NCBI GenBank assembly: GCA_910588375.1 | Contig: CAJUQA010000024.1 | Location: 1 to 31,168, forward strand | Origin: an uncultured Odoribacter sp. | GTDB lineage: Bacteria; Bacteroidota; Bacteroidia; Bacteroidales; Marinifilaceae | DNA length: 31,168 bases | Direction: 5' to 3' | Shown here: positions 9,387 through 18,056 of the stretch, in pieces | How the letters are laid out: every line of letters begins with the position of its first letter | Position numbering within the stretch: the first letter of the stretch is position 1 | The notes under the pieces: model-generated | Told to the model about the DNA's origin: nothing | Databases searched by the model: none | What the model saw: the letters and a program-made list of their open reading frames with translations, nothing else | Program-made: the position numbers and the translations under genes

Positions 9387-10445
9387 TCATTTCATCACTT
9401 TTACCCTGCTTCTGTCCCTCAACCATTCGTAACCTTTCACCACCACCCGGTCTCCCTTCTCCAAACCGCTCTTCACCTCGATATATTTATCATCATTGAT
9501 TCCGGTCTTGATATTCTTCTCCACTGCCGCCGAACGGTCCACCGTAAAGACAATTTGGTTTCCTCTCCGTTTCGTGACGATATCCTTCGGAATTGAAAGT
9601 ACGGAATCCTTCTTCACCGTCACCACGTCCGCTTTGGCAAACATACCCGGACGCAATTTCAACTTCGGATTATCAATCAGGATATATCCCAAAAAAGTAC
9701 GGGTATCCTCATTAATTACCGGAGACAACTGGGTCAATTCCCCTTTCAGGGTATCCGATTTGATATTGTAATTCGTAATATGCACCCGCTGGCCGACCTT
9801 CAATTTCGGCATGGAATTTTCAGGGAACTGTGTTTCCACATACATCTTGCTGTAATCCATAATTCCTACCATCGCCTGTCCGGAAGTCACCTCCACATTG
9901 GGCGTATAATAAGGCAAACTGACAATCACACCGTCAAAAGGAGCCTTGATTTCCATCTTGCTCAACGTGATATAAGCATTCTCCAAAGCCAGTTTGGCAT
10001 TGATATACGACGTCTCGGCGGTATTCACATCCTTTTGGGTAGCTCCTCCCTTTTCCAGTAAAGTCTTCTGACCTTCCCATTCCTTCTCCGTAATCTCTAT
10101 CTGCAACTTCTTACTTTCCAACTGCACATCGTTCTCATATTGTTTGTTCTCCAAACGGATAATCACCGTTCCTTTCTCCACCACGTCTCCCAACTGATAA
10201 GGTTTGCCTGTCTTCGGATTACGCTGCAACACATACTTTCCATCCATTTCCGACTTAATCTCCGTTGTCTGGGTAGCCTTGGCCGTACCTGTCGCGGTTA
10301 CATACTCTTCAATCGTTCGGGGTTTCGCCTCCTCAATCCACACCGGCGTTGTTGTTTCAGAAGAAGAATTATCCTGATTCCTTCCGCAAGCACACAAAAG
10401 CACCCCTCCGAAAACTAATCCGATGACCTTTAAATAACTATTCAT
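9387..10445 (-). CDS. RND efflux periplasmic adaptor lipoprotein
   Basis: A 352-residue membrane-fusion protein linking the RND pump to the TolC channel. I chose the ATG at 10445 because it gives a clean lipoprotein signal, MNSYLKVIGLVFGGVLLCAC, with Cys20 (or Cys18) as the lipid-anchored residue; a longer in-frame start would overlap the TolC gene and hide the signal. The order is typical: first half of the biotinyl-lipoyl-like domain, a short alpha-helical hairpin (about residues 100-155), the second lipoyl half with APFDGVI, a beta-barrel domain and a C-terminal membrane-proximal domain ending SGLEKGDRVVVKG. It starts 32 bases after the TolC stop and ends 19 bases before the RND start. It is the only adaptor in the operon and may serve both RND proteins. 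Confidence 0.92.
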   Translation of the reverse strand: MNSYLKVIGLVFGGVLLCACGRNQDNSSSETTTPVWIEEAKPRTIEEYVTATGTAKATQTTEIKSEMDGKYVLQRNPKTGKPYQLGDVVEKGTVIIRLENKQYENDVQLESKKLQIEITEKEWEGQKTLLEKGGATQKDVNTAETSYINAKLALENAYITLSKMEIKAPFDGVIVSLPYYTPNVEVTSGQAMVGIMDYSKMYVETQFPENSMPKLKVGQRVHITNYNIKSDTLKGELTQLSPVINEDTRTFLGYILIDNPKLKLRPGMFAKADVVTVKKDSVLSIPKDIVTKRRGNQIVFTVDRSAAVEKNIKTGINDDKYIEVKSGLEKGDRVVVKGYEWLRDRSRVKVMK

Positions 10446-10477
10446 GATATATTGATTTATAAAATTTACACTCCTGA

Positions 10478-11956
10478 TTACTTTCTCTCTCTTCCGCCCA
10501 GAATTTCCACCGGCAAATAAGACTGTGACGCCTCGAAATCCCACAACGTCTGGATTTTCAGATTCAGCAACTCCAGCTTATAACTGATAATCGCATTTGT
10601 ATACTCCTGCTTGGCCGTCGTCAGCTGCGTCTGGTACTGCTGCAATTCCATACCCGTCAAATCCCCGTTCCGGTATTTTTCCAGATTAATGTCATACGTC
10701 CGTTCCGCATTCTCAATGCTCTTCTTCCGGATATTGATCTGATTTATCAACGTAGGCAAATTCCGGCACACCTGACGGATATTAATCGTAATCTCCTTCT
10801 TCTGCTCTTCCAAATCTACCTCGTCCGCTTCCATCGCCAACTTGCTGGACTGCACTCTCGCCTTTTTAGCCCCCCAGTCGAAAATAGGGATATTCAAGGA
10901 AATACCGAACTCCTCATTGTCCGTCGGATTATCATATACATTCGTCACTTTGTCTCCCAACGCATTCAATCCCACACGAGCCGTAATACTTCCCTTAAAC
11001 TCGCTCTCCGACTTCGCCCGGATAATCGTAAACACATCCCGCTCCAATGTAATCTGTTTCTGCCGCAACTCCATCCGCTGATCCAACCCGTGACGCACCG
11101 CCTCGGTCGTATTCACGGAAATAGGCTGTACCTCCGTATTCGGCAACACGGCAATCTCCTCATCCAGCGAAATCCCCAACAGCAACCGGAAATCATCCTT
11201 CGCATTCTCATAGTTAATCTCGGCCGTATATACCGACGACTGGCTCGTTGCCAAATTGACCTCCGCCTGATAAAGTTCCTCTTTCGCCACTAAACCCGCC
11301 TCCACTTTATTCTTGATAATCTCGTAATTCTGCCGCTGATTCTCATATTCGTCCCGGGCGATGCTTAAATCCTTCTGACGTTGATATACGGAATAAAAAT
11401 TGGTCGTCACATTCCTCTCTATCGTCAACTGCTGCATTGCATAACTTAACTGAGCGTTCTCCAAAGCCAATTCCAACTCCTTCAACTGCATCTTGGTCCG
11501 GTTGTATGTAAAAATCGGCTGGTCAATCATCAACGAAAGATTATGCGTGAATGCCGTGCTTTTTCCTCCCGACGTCCGGTTACTGGCATCCTGCCAGGAA
11601 AAATCATTCACCAACGAAATCGTTCCGTCCGTCCACTTGACCGGTTGGCGGATAGCCAAAGAAGCATCGGCCCCCATCGACTTGCTGTCATACCACTTAC
11701 TGTTATAACTGTCATACTGGCTTGTCCGTGAAAACCGGAACGGATTCACCTCCAAAGCAAACTGAGACTTCAATGAAGCTTTTTGCGCTTTCAGGTTCAA
11801 TTCATTCTGTTGCAGACTCAATTTACTTTGAATCAAGGAGGGACTGTTTTCAAAAGCAATCTTCAACGCTTTATCCAACGTCAGTATCTCCTGTGTAAAA
11901 CCGTCCGACATCCCCCACAAAAACAAAAGGGTCGCCAACAAGGTAATTTTTCGCAT
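10478..11956 (-). CDS. TolC-family outer-membrane efflux channel
   Basis: A protein of about 492 residues with a signal peptide (MRKITLLATLLFLWGMSDG) followed by a TolC-type pattern: long, heptad-rich helical stretches in two similar halves (LTLDKALKIAFENSPSL near the start, RNGDLTGMELQQYQTQL near the end). It would form the outer-membrane duct of the pump. Another in-frame ATG lies at 11977, seven codons upstream; I prefer 11956 because the signal peptide then begins at its basic residues. It follows the ABC permease fusion by 19-40 bases, depending on the start, and precedes the adaptor by 32 bases, so the genes are co-transcribed. It may also serve the ABC modules of the operon, which is inference. 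Confidence 0.9.
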   Translation of the reverse strand: MRKITLLATLLFLWGMSDGFTQEILTLDKALKIAFENSPSLIQSKLSLQQNELNLKAQKASLKSQFALEVNPFRFSRTSQYDSYNSKWYDSKSMGADASLAIRQPVKWTDGTISLVNDFSWQDASNRTSGGKSTAFTHNLSLMIDQPIFTYNRTKMQLKELELALENAQLSYAMQQLTIERNVTTNFYSVYQRQKDLSIARDEYENQRQNYEIIKNKVEAGLVAKEELYQAEVNLATSQSSVYTAEINYENAKDDFRLLLGISLDEEIAVLPNTEVQPISVNTTEAVRHGLDQRMELRQKQITLERDVFTIIRAKSESEFKGSITARVGLNALGDKVTNVYDNPTDNEEFGISLNIPIFDWGAKKARVQSSKLAMEADEVDLEEQKKEITINIRQVCRNLPTLINQINIRKKSIENAERTYDINLEKYRNGDLTGMELQQYQTQLTTAKQEYTNAIISYKLELLNLKIQTLWDFEASQSYLPVEILGGRERK

Positions 11957-11996
11957 CGTACTCTTATTTTTTATCATTTCTAATCGTTCTCATTTT

Positions 11997-14900
11997 TTAT
12001 TTTATCCGGCTAAACCGAACAGCATCCGCCACCACAAACTGTCCCCCCACCTTATCCGACAAAACAACGGAAACTTTCCCCTTAGGCAAATAAAAAGTTC
12101 CCAATGACACCCAGCCGTTTTCGCCTTGACTTAAATCGACAGTTGTAGTCTCTTCCTCTTCATCGTACTTGATTGTATAAGTATGATTCTGTTCGCTGCG
12201 ATACCTTTCTCCCCTGAACCACCACGACTCAAATTTGGGATTCCAGACAAACACTTCATACAAGCTGTTTTCAGGCAATTCCGCCGTCCACTCCACCCGG
12301 TGCACTCCCACCCCTTTCTTCTTGTGAAGAGCCGAATGAACAGGCAAACCGTAACAAGTATTATTGATAACCGCCGTCCATTGCGACGGGAATCTCCACG
12401 GTAAAAAAGTCTTATACTTCTCTTCATCCTCCTTCCGGAAATAATCCTTCAATTTACGCTTCTTTTCAGGTTCTATAATCCGGAAACCCGCATCCTCGTT
12501 ATCCACAATGATTTCATCCGCCCTTTTTGCAAAAAACATCGTATCTATCGGGAAACTTCCCCAGGTGGTATCCGCAATCTCATTATCGACTTTCGAGAAA
12601 TTATAAGTAAACTCATTCGGCAGATTGTGGGAAATATTCGTGTTGATTATCACACGCGCCGGACGGTCATCATTGATAATCTTTATCTCCCGCGCACTGT
12701 GGGGAGGGAGCACATAATACTGCGTATTATCCTCCTGCGTCGTATTTCCTCCTTGCCGGAAACCGCCCCACCTATTTCCTCCCTCTTCCACCTTCACGGA
12801 GACAATTCCTTCCAGATCCGAGCTGTTATAAGCCTTAAAGCGAATCTGATATTTCGTATAGTCTTCCAAAACCACTTTATTCGCATCCACCTCCATCAAC
12901 TGAATCACCGGAGAATGGTCCACCTCATACCAATCCTGGACAAACGCCTGAAGATCCATTCCGAAGCGTTTCTTAAAACTCTCCGCAAAAACATCAAACG
13001 ACACTATTTCGAAATTATGACTGTCCCGGAACTCTTTCAAAAAAGCGTCCAATTCCTTTACCGGTATCTGTGAAACGATATGATATTTCAGAAAACTGCT
13101 CTTCAACTTCAGCATTTCATAGAAAATCTCCGGTTTCATCGTCCGGTCTCCTATCGCCTCTTCGAAGCTCTTGGTTTGCAGATATATATTCGCTTTTTGC
13201 TTATCGTTGATGGCACTTCCGCCAAACCACCACATGCGGGTACGCTCCACCGTCATATTCTGGAGGGTGTTTATCGCCACATCTATCACGGGATAATCCA
13301 ACGAATGGATAAAACCCGTAAAAGCAAAAAACATCGCCGCCATGTTCAATTTATTCATTTCGGGCGACTCGCTCCACCGCATATTGCCATCCGTCGAAGA
13401 CTCTTTAACAAAAGCATTCTGTACGAAATCCCGCAACATATTGACTTGGATGTCCTGCTCTTCCACCACCTCATCCCGTCGCCTCCAATCCTTCATCCGC
13501 AAATGCTGGGAACGGAAATCACTCGCTGTCAGCAATGCCCGCTCCGAAATAAAAACAATCTCCGGCATCACCTGCTCGGTATATCCTTTCCAGTTACGGA
13601 TATATCCTGTGAAATGAATCGGAGTCTCCACAATGCAAAATTTCGGGAAAGGATAAGCTCTGTTTTTAGCCACCTCTATCGTATTCCTTATCTCCCGGAC
13701 AACATTCGGCAACGTATCCTGCAACTCCGTGAAATACTTGGAATAGAAATCATGCCCCCGGAAATTGTAAATTTCATAATCCGTCGAATCCACCCGAAGA
13801 GATTTTCTCTCATAATCCCCGATCGTCAGACTGATTCCCGGAAGCGGAATATCATTGGTAAAAGAAACCGTTCCGCCACTCTCTTCGGATTTTCCCTGGG
13901 AAATGACCGTCTTCCCCGACTTGGCGGTTACGCTCAGCGAATAACGTGTAAAATCCCGTTTGATTTTATAGGGAGCGGCAGGATAGACAGGCGCTTCCGC
14001 CACCGGATACCACATACATTCCGGCGTCAATAACGTATAGTCATCCCCCAGATACGCATAGCGCTTCCCATAACGAAATTTAAACGTATTCGCCACAGGC
14101 TTGGCAAAAAAATCTTTATCCTCTATGTCCGTATAACAACTATTCTCGTCAATTCCCCCCTCATAAGCGACAGACAGCGACAATTCCGCAGCAGGCTCCA
14201 ATGCCTTCTCGACAATCAACACCTGATTTTCCCGTTTGTAAACGGCATTCTCCCCTTCCACTTTCACGTCCGAAATCTGCAAACCCGGATTCAGATAAAA
14301 AATCAGCCGCTCCATTCCTTCCGGTTGATTGTTGCGCACCCGCAATTCGCTTTGTCCGGTAAGCCTATTCCCATTTTGCGTAATCCGAATCGCATGGGAA
14401 AGCACATTTACTTTCGGATATTCCGCATAAGTATTAAAACTCTCGGCAATCACCGAGCGCCGTGCGGAAAGCTTCTCAAAACGAAGCAAATACAACCATC
14501 CCGTCCCGACTGCCGCACCGATAATCACCACAGCTCCCAAAGCCAGCAATTTCGTTTTCCACGGACGATGGGGCAAGCGTTTCACCAACGTAATCGTCAG
14601 ACAAACAAAACCGATTCCCAGCAACAGATAAATCAAACGCTGCCAGAGAAAGAGCCCCATATCCGCATGTCCGGTCACATCCGACAATACCGAAGGCATA
14701 TTCACCCCGAAAAAATCAAAAATCCCGTACCATTTCTCCGGCAAATAAAAAAATATCGTTCCGGTAATCCCTAACATCACAATAAACGTCACCGCTTGGT
14801 TTTTCAACAGACACATGGCCGTAAAAGACAGCCCCAGCACAAACAACAGGGACGGCAAAGAAATCGTGAACAGATACAGCAGATAAGGATACAGACTAAA

Positions 14901-15326
14901 TGGCGAACGGTTGAGCACCAAGGTAATAAACATCGCCACCGCAAACGGAATCAGATTCAACCCCAGAAATGTACGGACCACACCCCACACTTTCCCGACG
15001 ATATAATCGGCATTGCTCATGGGACGCACATAAATCACCTCCGCAGTATCCAGTTTCTTATCCCTTTTCAGAAAACTTCCCGCCAAAAAAATCACAATGA
15101 CCGATTGGGCGACACTGTAAAAATAAACGGTAAAAAACGGTGCCAATGAAGACAGACCCGTATAACTCCATGTCTCCGAATATTTCCAGAATACGGAAGA
15201 CAAATTGCTCAATTGCATCACGGTCAGTATCAGCAACACCAAAATCGCGAATATTCTGAAAAGCCAACTCCTTTTCAACAGCTTCACTTCATAGCGGGCA
15301 ATCGTATTTATATTGTGTATATTCAT
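11997..15326 (-). CDS. ABC-2 permease fused to a degenerate M1-peptidase-like and golvesin-like domain
   Basis: An 1109-residue protein. Residues 1 to about 290 form an ABC-2 permease with about six membrane segments (starting RYEVKLLKRSWLFRIF). A periplasmic part follows that has the layout of M1 aminopeptidases (N-terminal beta domain, then a stretch VETPIHFTGYIRNWKGYTEQ where M1 enzymes carry the GxMEN region). No HExxH zinc motif is present anywhere in this part, so it is probably not a peptidase and may bind a ligand. The C-terminal 150 residues (YEVFVWNP, GENGWVSLGTFYLPKG, VVADAVRF) match the golvesin C-terminal-like/Xly beta-sandwich type. The gene starts 18 bases after the ATPase stop, so that ATPase is its likely partner. 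The permease/M1 arrangement is known in Bacteroidetes; its role is not clear. Confidence 0.85.
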   Translation of the reverse strand: MNIHNINTIARYEVKLLKRSWLFRIFAILVLLILTVMQLSNLSSVFWKYSETWSYTGLSSLAPFFTVYFYSVAQSVIVIFLAGSFLKRDKKLDTAEVIYVRPMSNADYIVGKVWGVVRTFLGLNLIPFAVAMFITLVLNRSPFSLYPYLLYLFTISLPSLLFVLGLSFTAMCLLKNQAVTFIVMLGITGTIFFYLPEKWYGIFDFFGVNMPSVLSDVTGHADMGLFLWQRLIYLLLGIGFVCLTITLVKRLPHRPWKTKLLALGAVVIIGAAVGTGWLYLLRFEKLSARRSVIAESFNTYAEYPKVNVLSHAIRITQNGNRLTGQSELRVRNNQPEGMERLIFYLNPGLQISDVKVEGENAVYKRENQVLIVEKALEPAAELSLSVAYEGGIDENSCYTDIEDKDFFAKPVANTFKFRYGKRYAYLGDDYTLLTPECMWYPVAEAPVYPAAPYKIKRDFTRYSLSVTAKSGKTVISQGKSEESGGTVSFTNDIPLPGISLTIGDYERKSLRVDSTDYEIYNFRGHDFYSKYFTELQDTLPNVVREIRNTIEVAKNRAYPFPKFCIVETPIHFTGYIRNWKGYTEQVMPEIVFISERALLTASDFRSQHLRMKDWRRRDEVVEEQDIQVNMLRDFVQNAFVKESSTDGNMRWSESPEMNKLNMAAMFFAFTGFIHSLDYPVIDVAINTLQNMTVERTRMWWFGGSAINDKQKANIYLQTKSFEEAIGDRTMKPEIFYEMLKLKSSFLKYHIVSQIPVKELDAFLKEFRDSHNFEIVSFDVFAESFKKRFGMDLQAFVQDWYEVDHSPVIQLMEVDANKVVLEDYTKYQIRFKAYNSSDLEGIVSVKVEEGGNRWGGFRQGGNTTQEDNTQYYVLPPHSAREIKIINDDRPARVIINTNISHNLPNEFTYNFSKVDNEIADTTWGSFPIDTMFFAKRADEIIVDNEDAGFRIIEPEKKRKLKDYFRKEDEEKYKTFLPWRFPSQWTAVINNTCYGLPVHSALHKKKGVGVHRVEWTAELPENSLYEVFVWNPKFESWWFRGERYRSEQNHTYTIKYDEEEETTTVDLSQGENGWVSLGTFYLPKGKVSVVLSDKVGGQFVVADAVRFSRIK

Positions 15327-15344
15327 TCCGAAATCATTAAAGCA

Positions 15345-16274
15345 TTATTTGAATAAATCACCCGTAACCGACTTATCCGCATACATATCCATTTTATCCT
15401 GCAAAAGATAATCCATGAAATAGACATACGCATGTTCAATATTGGGAACAATCGTTTTTGCCGACAATCCCGGCAAACTTTCCGCCACAATCTGAATATC
15501 CCATCCCCCGTTAGAAGGTATGGTCGAAATAATCGGATATTTCTCTTTCACCTCCTTGAACTCGGCATCCGTCACAAACACCTCCCACACTTTTCCTCTC
15601 GCCAAATCAATCATATCATCGGGCGAGCCCTCGAATTCCAACTTACCCCGGTTCAATAACGCCAATTTTTTACACGTACTCGAAATATCTCCGACAATGT
15701 GGGTGGAAAGAATGATAATCACATCGCGTTCGCTGACATCCGACAGAATATTGCGGAAACGGATACGTTCCTCAGGGTCCAGTCCGGTGGTCGGCTCATC
15801 CACAATAATCACTTTCGGATTCCCGATAATCGCCTGAGCAATCCCCAAACGGCGTTTCATACCTCCCGACAATTTATTCGCCCAACGGTCGCGCACCTCA
15901 AACAAACCGACCTTGCGCAACATCTCATCCACCGCCTCTCCCCGGTGCCGGGTTCCTTTCAACCCGGCCAACGCCGCCCCGTAATCCAAAAACTCCCACA
16001 CTTTCAACTTCTCAAAAAAACGAAAATCTTGGGGTAAATATCCCAAGATTGAACGAATGGCCTTGCGGTCTTTGGTTATATCGTAATCGTCAAAATAAAT
16101 CGTTCCGGAAGAAGCCCCCTGCAACAAAGTCATTATCCTCATCAGGGTGGTCTTCCCGGCTCCGTTCGGCCCCAGCAGCCCAAACATCCCCGGCTCTATA
16201 TTCAAACTCAGCTCATCCAACGCCTTATGCCCGTCCGGATAAATTTTGCTCAGGTTCTTGATTTGTATTCTCAT
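15345..16274 (-). CDS. ABC transporter ATP-binding protein
   Basis: A 309-residue ATPase of the ABC-2 exporter type. The ATG at 16274 puts the first beta strand (MRIQIKNLSKIYPDG) at the N terminus, as the family requires. Walker A GPNGAGKTT is at residues 35-43, Q-loop LPQ at 80-82, signature LSGGMKRRLGIAQ starting at 135, Walker B with D159-E160, and switch H192. All catalytic motifs are present. A C-terminal extension of about 75 residues is typical of the subgroup. The permease fusion that follows by 18 bases is the likely membrane partner. Its sequence around Walker B and the signature is very close to the ATPase domain fused to the RND pump (for example LDPEERIRFRNIL against LDPRERIRFRNLL), which suggests the two arose by duplication. 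Confidence 0.93.
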   Translation of the reverse strand: MRIQIKNLSKIYPDGHKALDELSLNIEPGMFGLLGPNGAGKTTLMRIMTLLQGASSGTIYFDDYDITKDRKAIRSILGYLPQDFRFFEKLKVWEFLDYGAALAGLKGTRHRGEAVDEMLRKVGLFEVRDRWANKLSGGMKRRLGIAQAIIGNPKVIIVDEPTTGLDPEERIRFRNILSDVSERDVIIILSTHIVGDISSTCKKLALLNRGKLEFEGSPDDMIDLARGKVWEVFVTDAEFKEVKEKYPIISTIPSNGGWDIQIVAESLPGLSAKTIVPNIEHAYVYFMDYLLQDKMDMYADKSVTGDLFK

Positions 16275-16298
16275 CGCAACGCAACTCTTTGAAAGCGA

Positions 16299-16329
16299 TA
16301 AAGGTAATACGTTTAGATAAAAAAGCAAA
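16299..16329 (-). promoter_or_regulatory. putative promoter of the efflux operon
   Basis: On the minus strand, TTTG (16326-16329) is followed after 19 bases by TACCTTTA (16299-16306), close to the Bacteroidetes -33 TTTG and -7 TAnnTTTG boxes. It lies in the 82-base gap between recO and the ABC ATPase start, so the efflux genes may be transcribed independently of rdgB-recO. The last base of the -7 box does not match. Confidence 0.4.
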
Positions 16330-16356
16330 AATTCCCCTTGTATTTTTCCCTCATCC

Positions 16357-17070
16357 TCAATTAAATATCTCGCGCAACACTTGAATGCTTTTCACATTAA
16401 AATCCAGATTGAGATGAATACCAAAGAAAAGCAATACAATGTCTAAAAGCATACTCCGGCTTTGACGGTCAAGCGGAATTTCTTTCAAATCCTCCACCTG
16501 GCAGGTACACAACCTGTATATGGCCTTGGCGGCATTGGGACCGGAAATAGAAACACCGCTACCGGGAGCGACAAAATTGCCGTCATGGATATTAAACAAT
16601 GCCCCTTCGGCATATGTTTCGGTATTGATGCGAAATCCCATGAAAGCCACCAGACGATACAGGAAGAACAGATTGAAATTGGCCACATCCCCCTCGGTAG
16701 TGTTGAGATATTCCACCGAATAGCGGATGAAATCGAAAAGGGCATCATTTTTCGGTTCTTTTCTCAAAAGAAGATTCAGAATCTCACTCCACAAAAGGGC
16801 AATGTTCATTTTATAGACATCCAGATAAACAGCGGCATTATTCACCAACGGAGAAAGAGTCCTGAGCTTATGGAGTCCGCCCCGGGCGTTTTCGTAGAAT
16901 TCTATTTCGGCTATTTGCATGCAGACTGCCGTCCGGCTGTTATTCCGCTTAAAAACAAAAGACGGGGATATAAACGTCATATATCCCCTTTCTTTAGAAA
17001 AGACACAGACAATTTTCTGACTGTCCGTATAATTTTGTGTTTTTAATATAACGCCTGTTACCGTTTCCAT
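16357..17070 (-). CDS. recO: DNA repair protein RecO
   Basis: A 237-residue protein matching RecO: an N-terminal OB-fold (TVTGVILKTQNYTDSQKIVC, followed by the F-x-K-G-like stretch after the second strand) and a helical C-terminal part. RecO works with RecF/RecR to load RecA on SSB-coated single-stranded DNA during gap repair. As is usual in Bacteroidetes, no zinc-binding cysteine cluster is evident; only a CTC pair is seen in the C-terminal half. The start overlaps the 3' end of rdgB by 13 bases, so the two are translationally coupled. Confidence 0.9.
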   Translation of the reverse strand: METVTGVILKTQNYTDSQKIVCVFSKERGYMTFISPSFVFKRNNSRTAVCMQIAEIEFYENARGGLHKLRTLSPLVNNAAVYLDVYKMNIALLWSEILNLLLRKEPKNDALFDFIRYSVEYLNTTEGDVANFNLFFLYRLVAFMGFRINTETYAEGALFNIHDGNFVAPGSGVSISGPNAAKAIYRLCTCQVEDLKEIPLDRQSRSMLLDIVLLFFGIHLNLDFNVKSIQVLREIFN

Positions 17071-17642
17071 GCAGTGTTCAGAAAATCAACCAATTTACTT
17101 ACGGCTCTCCCGCGGTGGCTGATTTTATTTTTTTCGTCCATCGGCATTTCCGCGAAACTTTCCTTATACCCTTCAGGCCGGAATATAGGGTCGTAGCCGA
17201 AACCCGTCTGTCCCTGCTGTGCCATAAGGATTTCCCCACGCACCTCCCCCTCGAAGCAATATTCCCGCCCTTCCAATAAGAGTGCGATAACAGTACGGAA
17301 ACGCGCTTTCCGGTTGGCCTGTCCCTCCATCTCCTGCAATACTTTCCGCATATTCGCCTGCGAATCCTTATCCAGCCCCGCATAACGGGCGGAATACACT
17401 CCGGGACGGTTCCCGAGAGCCTCAATTTCCAACCCCGTATCATCGGCAAAACAATCATAACCGTAATGCTCTTTCACATAACGGGCTTTTTCCAGCGCAT
17501 TTTCCTGCAACGTCTCGTAATCTTCCGGAATATCATCATGACACCCGATTTCCCCCAAAGAAACTATTTCAAATTGATCGCCCAACATCCGGGCAATCTC
17601 TTCCAGCTTATGCTTGTTATTCGTCGCAAATACCAGTTTCAT
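17058..17642 (-). CDS. rdgB: non-canonical purine NTP pyrophosphatase (RdgB/HAM1 family)
   Basis: A 194-residue enzyme that hydrolyses ITP, dITP and XTP to the monophosphates plus pyrophosphate, cleaning the nucleotide pool. The family pattern is clear: ATNNKHKLEEI at residues 6-16, CFADDTGLEIEALG with the catalytic acidic pair, PGVYSARYAG, the GFGYDPIF motif, SFAEM and KNKISHRGRAV near the end. Length is normal for the family. The gene is preceded by a GTTGAAA repeat array that would lie in its 5' untranslated region, and by a promoter-like site at 17686-17693. It overlaps recO by 13 bases. Confidence 0.95.
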   Translation of the reverse strand: MKLVFATNNKHKLEEIARMLGDQFEIVSLGEIGCHDDIPEDYETLQENALEKARYVKEHYGYDCFADDTGLEIEALGNRPGVYSARYAGLDKDSQANMRKVLQEMEGQANRKARFRTVIALLLEGREYCFEGEVRGEILMAQQGQTGFGYDPIFRPEGYKESFAEMPMDEKNKISHRGRAVSKLVDFLNTAWKR

Positions 17643-17646
17643 TTTC

Positions 17647-17677
17647 GTTAAAAGTTGAAAAGGTTGAAAAAGTTAAA
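17647..17677 (+). repeat. GTTGAAA-type repeat, left arm, site C
   Basis: Units GTTAAAA, GTTGAAAAG, GTTGAAAAA and GTTAAA lie directly upstream of the rdgB start, inside its presumed leader. They face arms of the opposite orientation at 17743-17770. Confidence 0.6.
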
Positions 17678-17685
17678 TTATGAAT

Positions 17686-17693
17686 CAAAAATA
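17686..17693 (-). promoter_or_regulatory. putative promoter of rdgB-recO, -7 box
   Basis: On the minus strand this is TATTTTTG, a perfect TAnnTTTG. A T-rich stretch about 20 bases upstream (about 17714-17717) could serve as a poor -33 box. It lies 44 bases before the rdgB start, with the repeat array in the leader. Confidence 0.45.
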
Positions 17694-17717
17694 ACACTTT
17701 GTCGTGAATATAAAAAA

Positions 17718-17770
17718 GGTTGAAGAGTTGAAACATTTCTACTTTTTAACCTTTTCAACTTTTTAACTTC
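17718..17770. repeat. GTTGAAA-type repeat, right side, site C (facing arms)
   Basis: GGTTGAAGAGTTGAAA (17718-17733) is followed by an oppositely oriented array at 17743-17770 (TTTTTAACC, TTTTCAAC, TTTTTAACTTC on the plus strand). The two could form an imperfect hairpin downstream of the winged-helix gene, which ends at 17772. Confidence 0.6.
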
Positions 17771-17771
17771 A

Positions 17772-18056
17772 TCAAAGATGCAAGTATTTTTTCAATACTT
17801 CGACATAAGCTTCAAATGCCGACCGGCCGACCGGAGTCATACGGCATACCGTACGGGGTCTTTTGCCTTCAAAGGTTTTTTCGACGACAATGTAACCGGC
17901 ATCAGAGAGTTTCTCAAGTTGTACACTTAAATTCCCTGCCGTCGCTTCCGTTTTCTCTTTCAGATAGACGAAATCCGCCTCCTCTACTGTCATGAGAACA
18001 GACATGACGGCAAGCCGCAGTTGCGAATGAAGCAACGGATTCAATTCTTCAAGCAT
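17772..18056 (-). CDS. winged-helix transcriptional regulator (HTH_34-like)
   Basis: A 94-residue protein that is almost entirely one winged-helix domain: an N-terminal helix (LNPLLHSQLRLAVMSVL), a helix-turn-helix with recognition helix near TAGNLSVQLEKLSDAGYI (about residues 39-56), a wing with GKRPRTVCRMTPVGR, and a C-terminal helix. This is the small ArsR/MarR-like group often annotated as HTH_34. The start overlaps the end of the membrane protein gene by 16 bases, so the pair is translationally coupled. The promoter of the pair carries two palindromes that are good candidates for its own binding sites, implying autoregulation; this is inference. The inducing signal is unknown. Confidence 0.88.
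   Translation of the reverse strand: MLEELNPLLHSQLRLAVMSVLMTVEEADFVYLKEKTEATAGNLSVQLEKLSDAGYIVVEKTFEGKRPRTVCRMTPVGRSAFEAYVEVLKKYLHL

Noticed and set aside
11997..15326. Active M1 aminopeptidase domain
   Set aside because: No HExxH or equivalent zinc motif was found in the periplasmic part, so an active peptidase is not supported.
17647..17770. CRISPR array
   Set aside because: The repeat units are 7-9 bases, degenerate and without spacers of constant length; there are no cas genes in the window.
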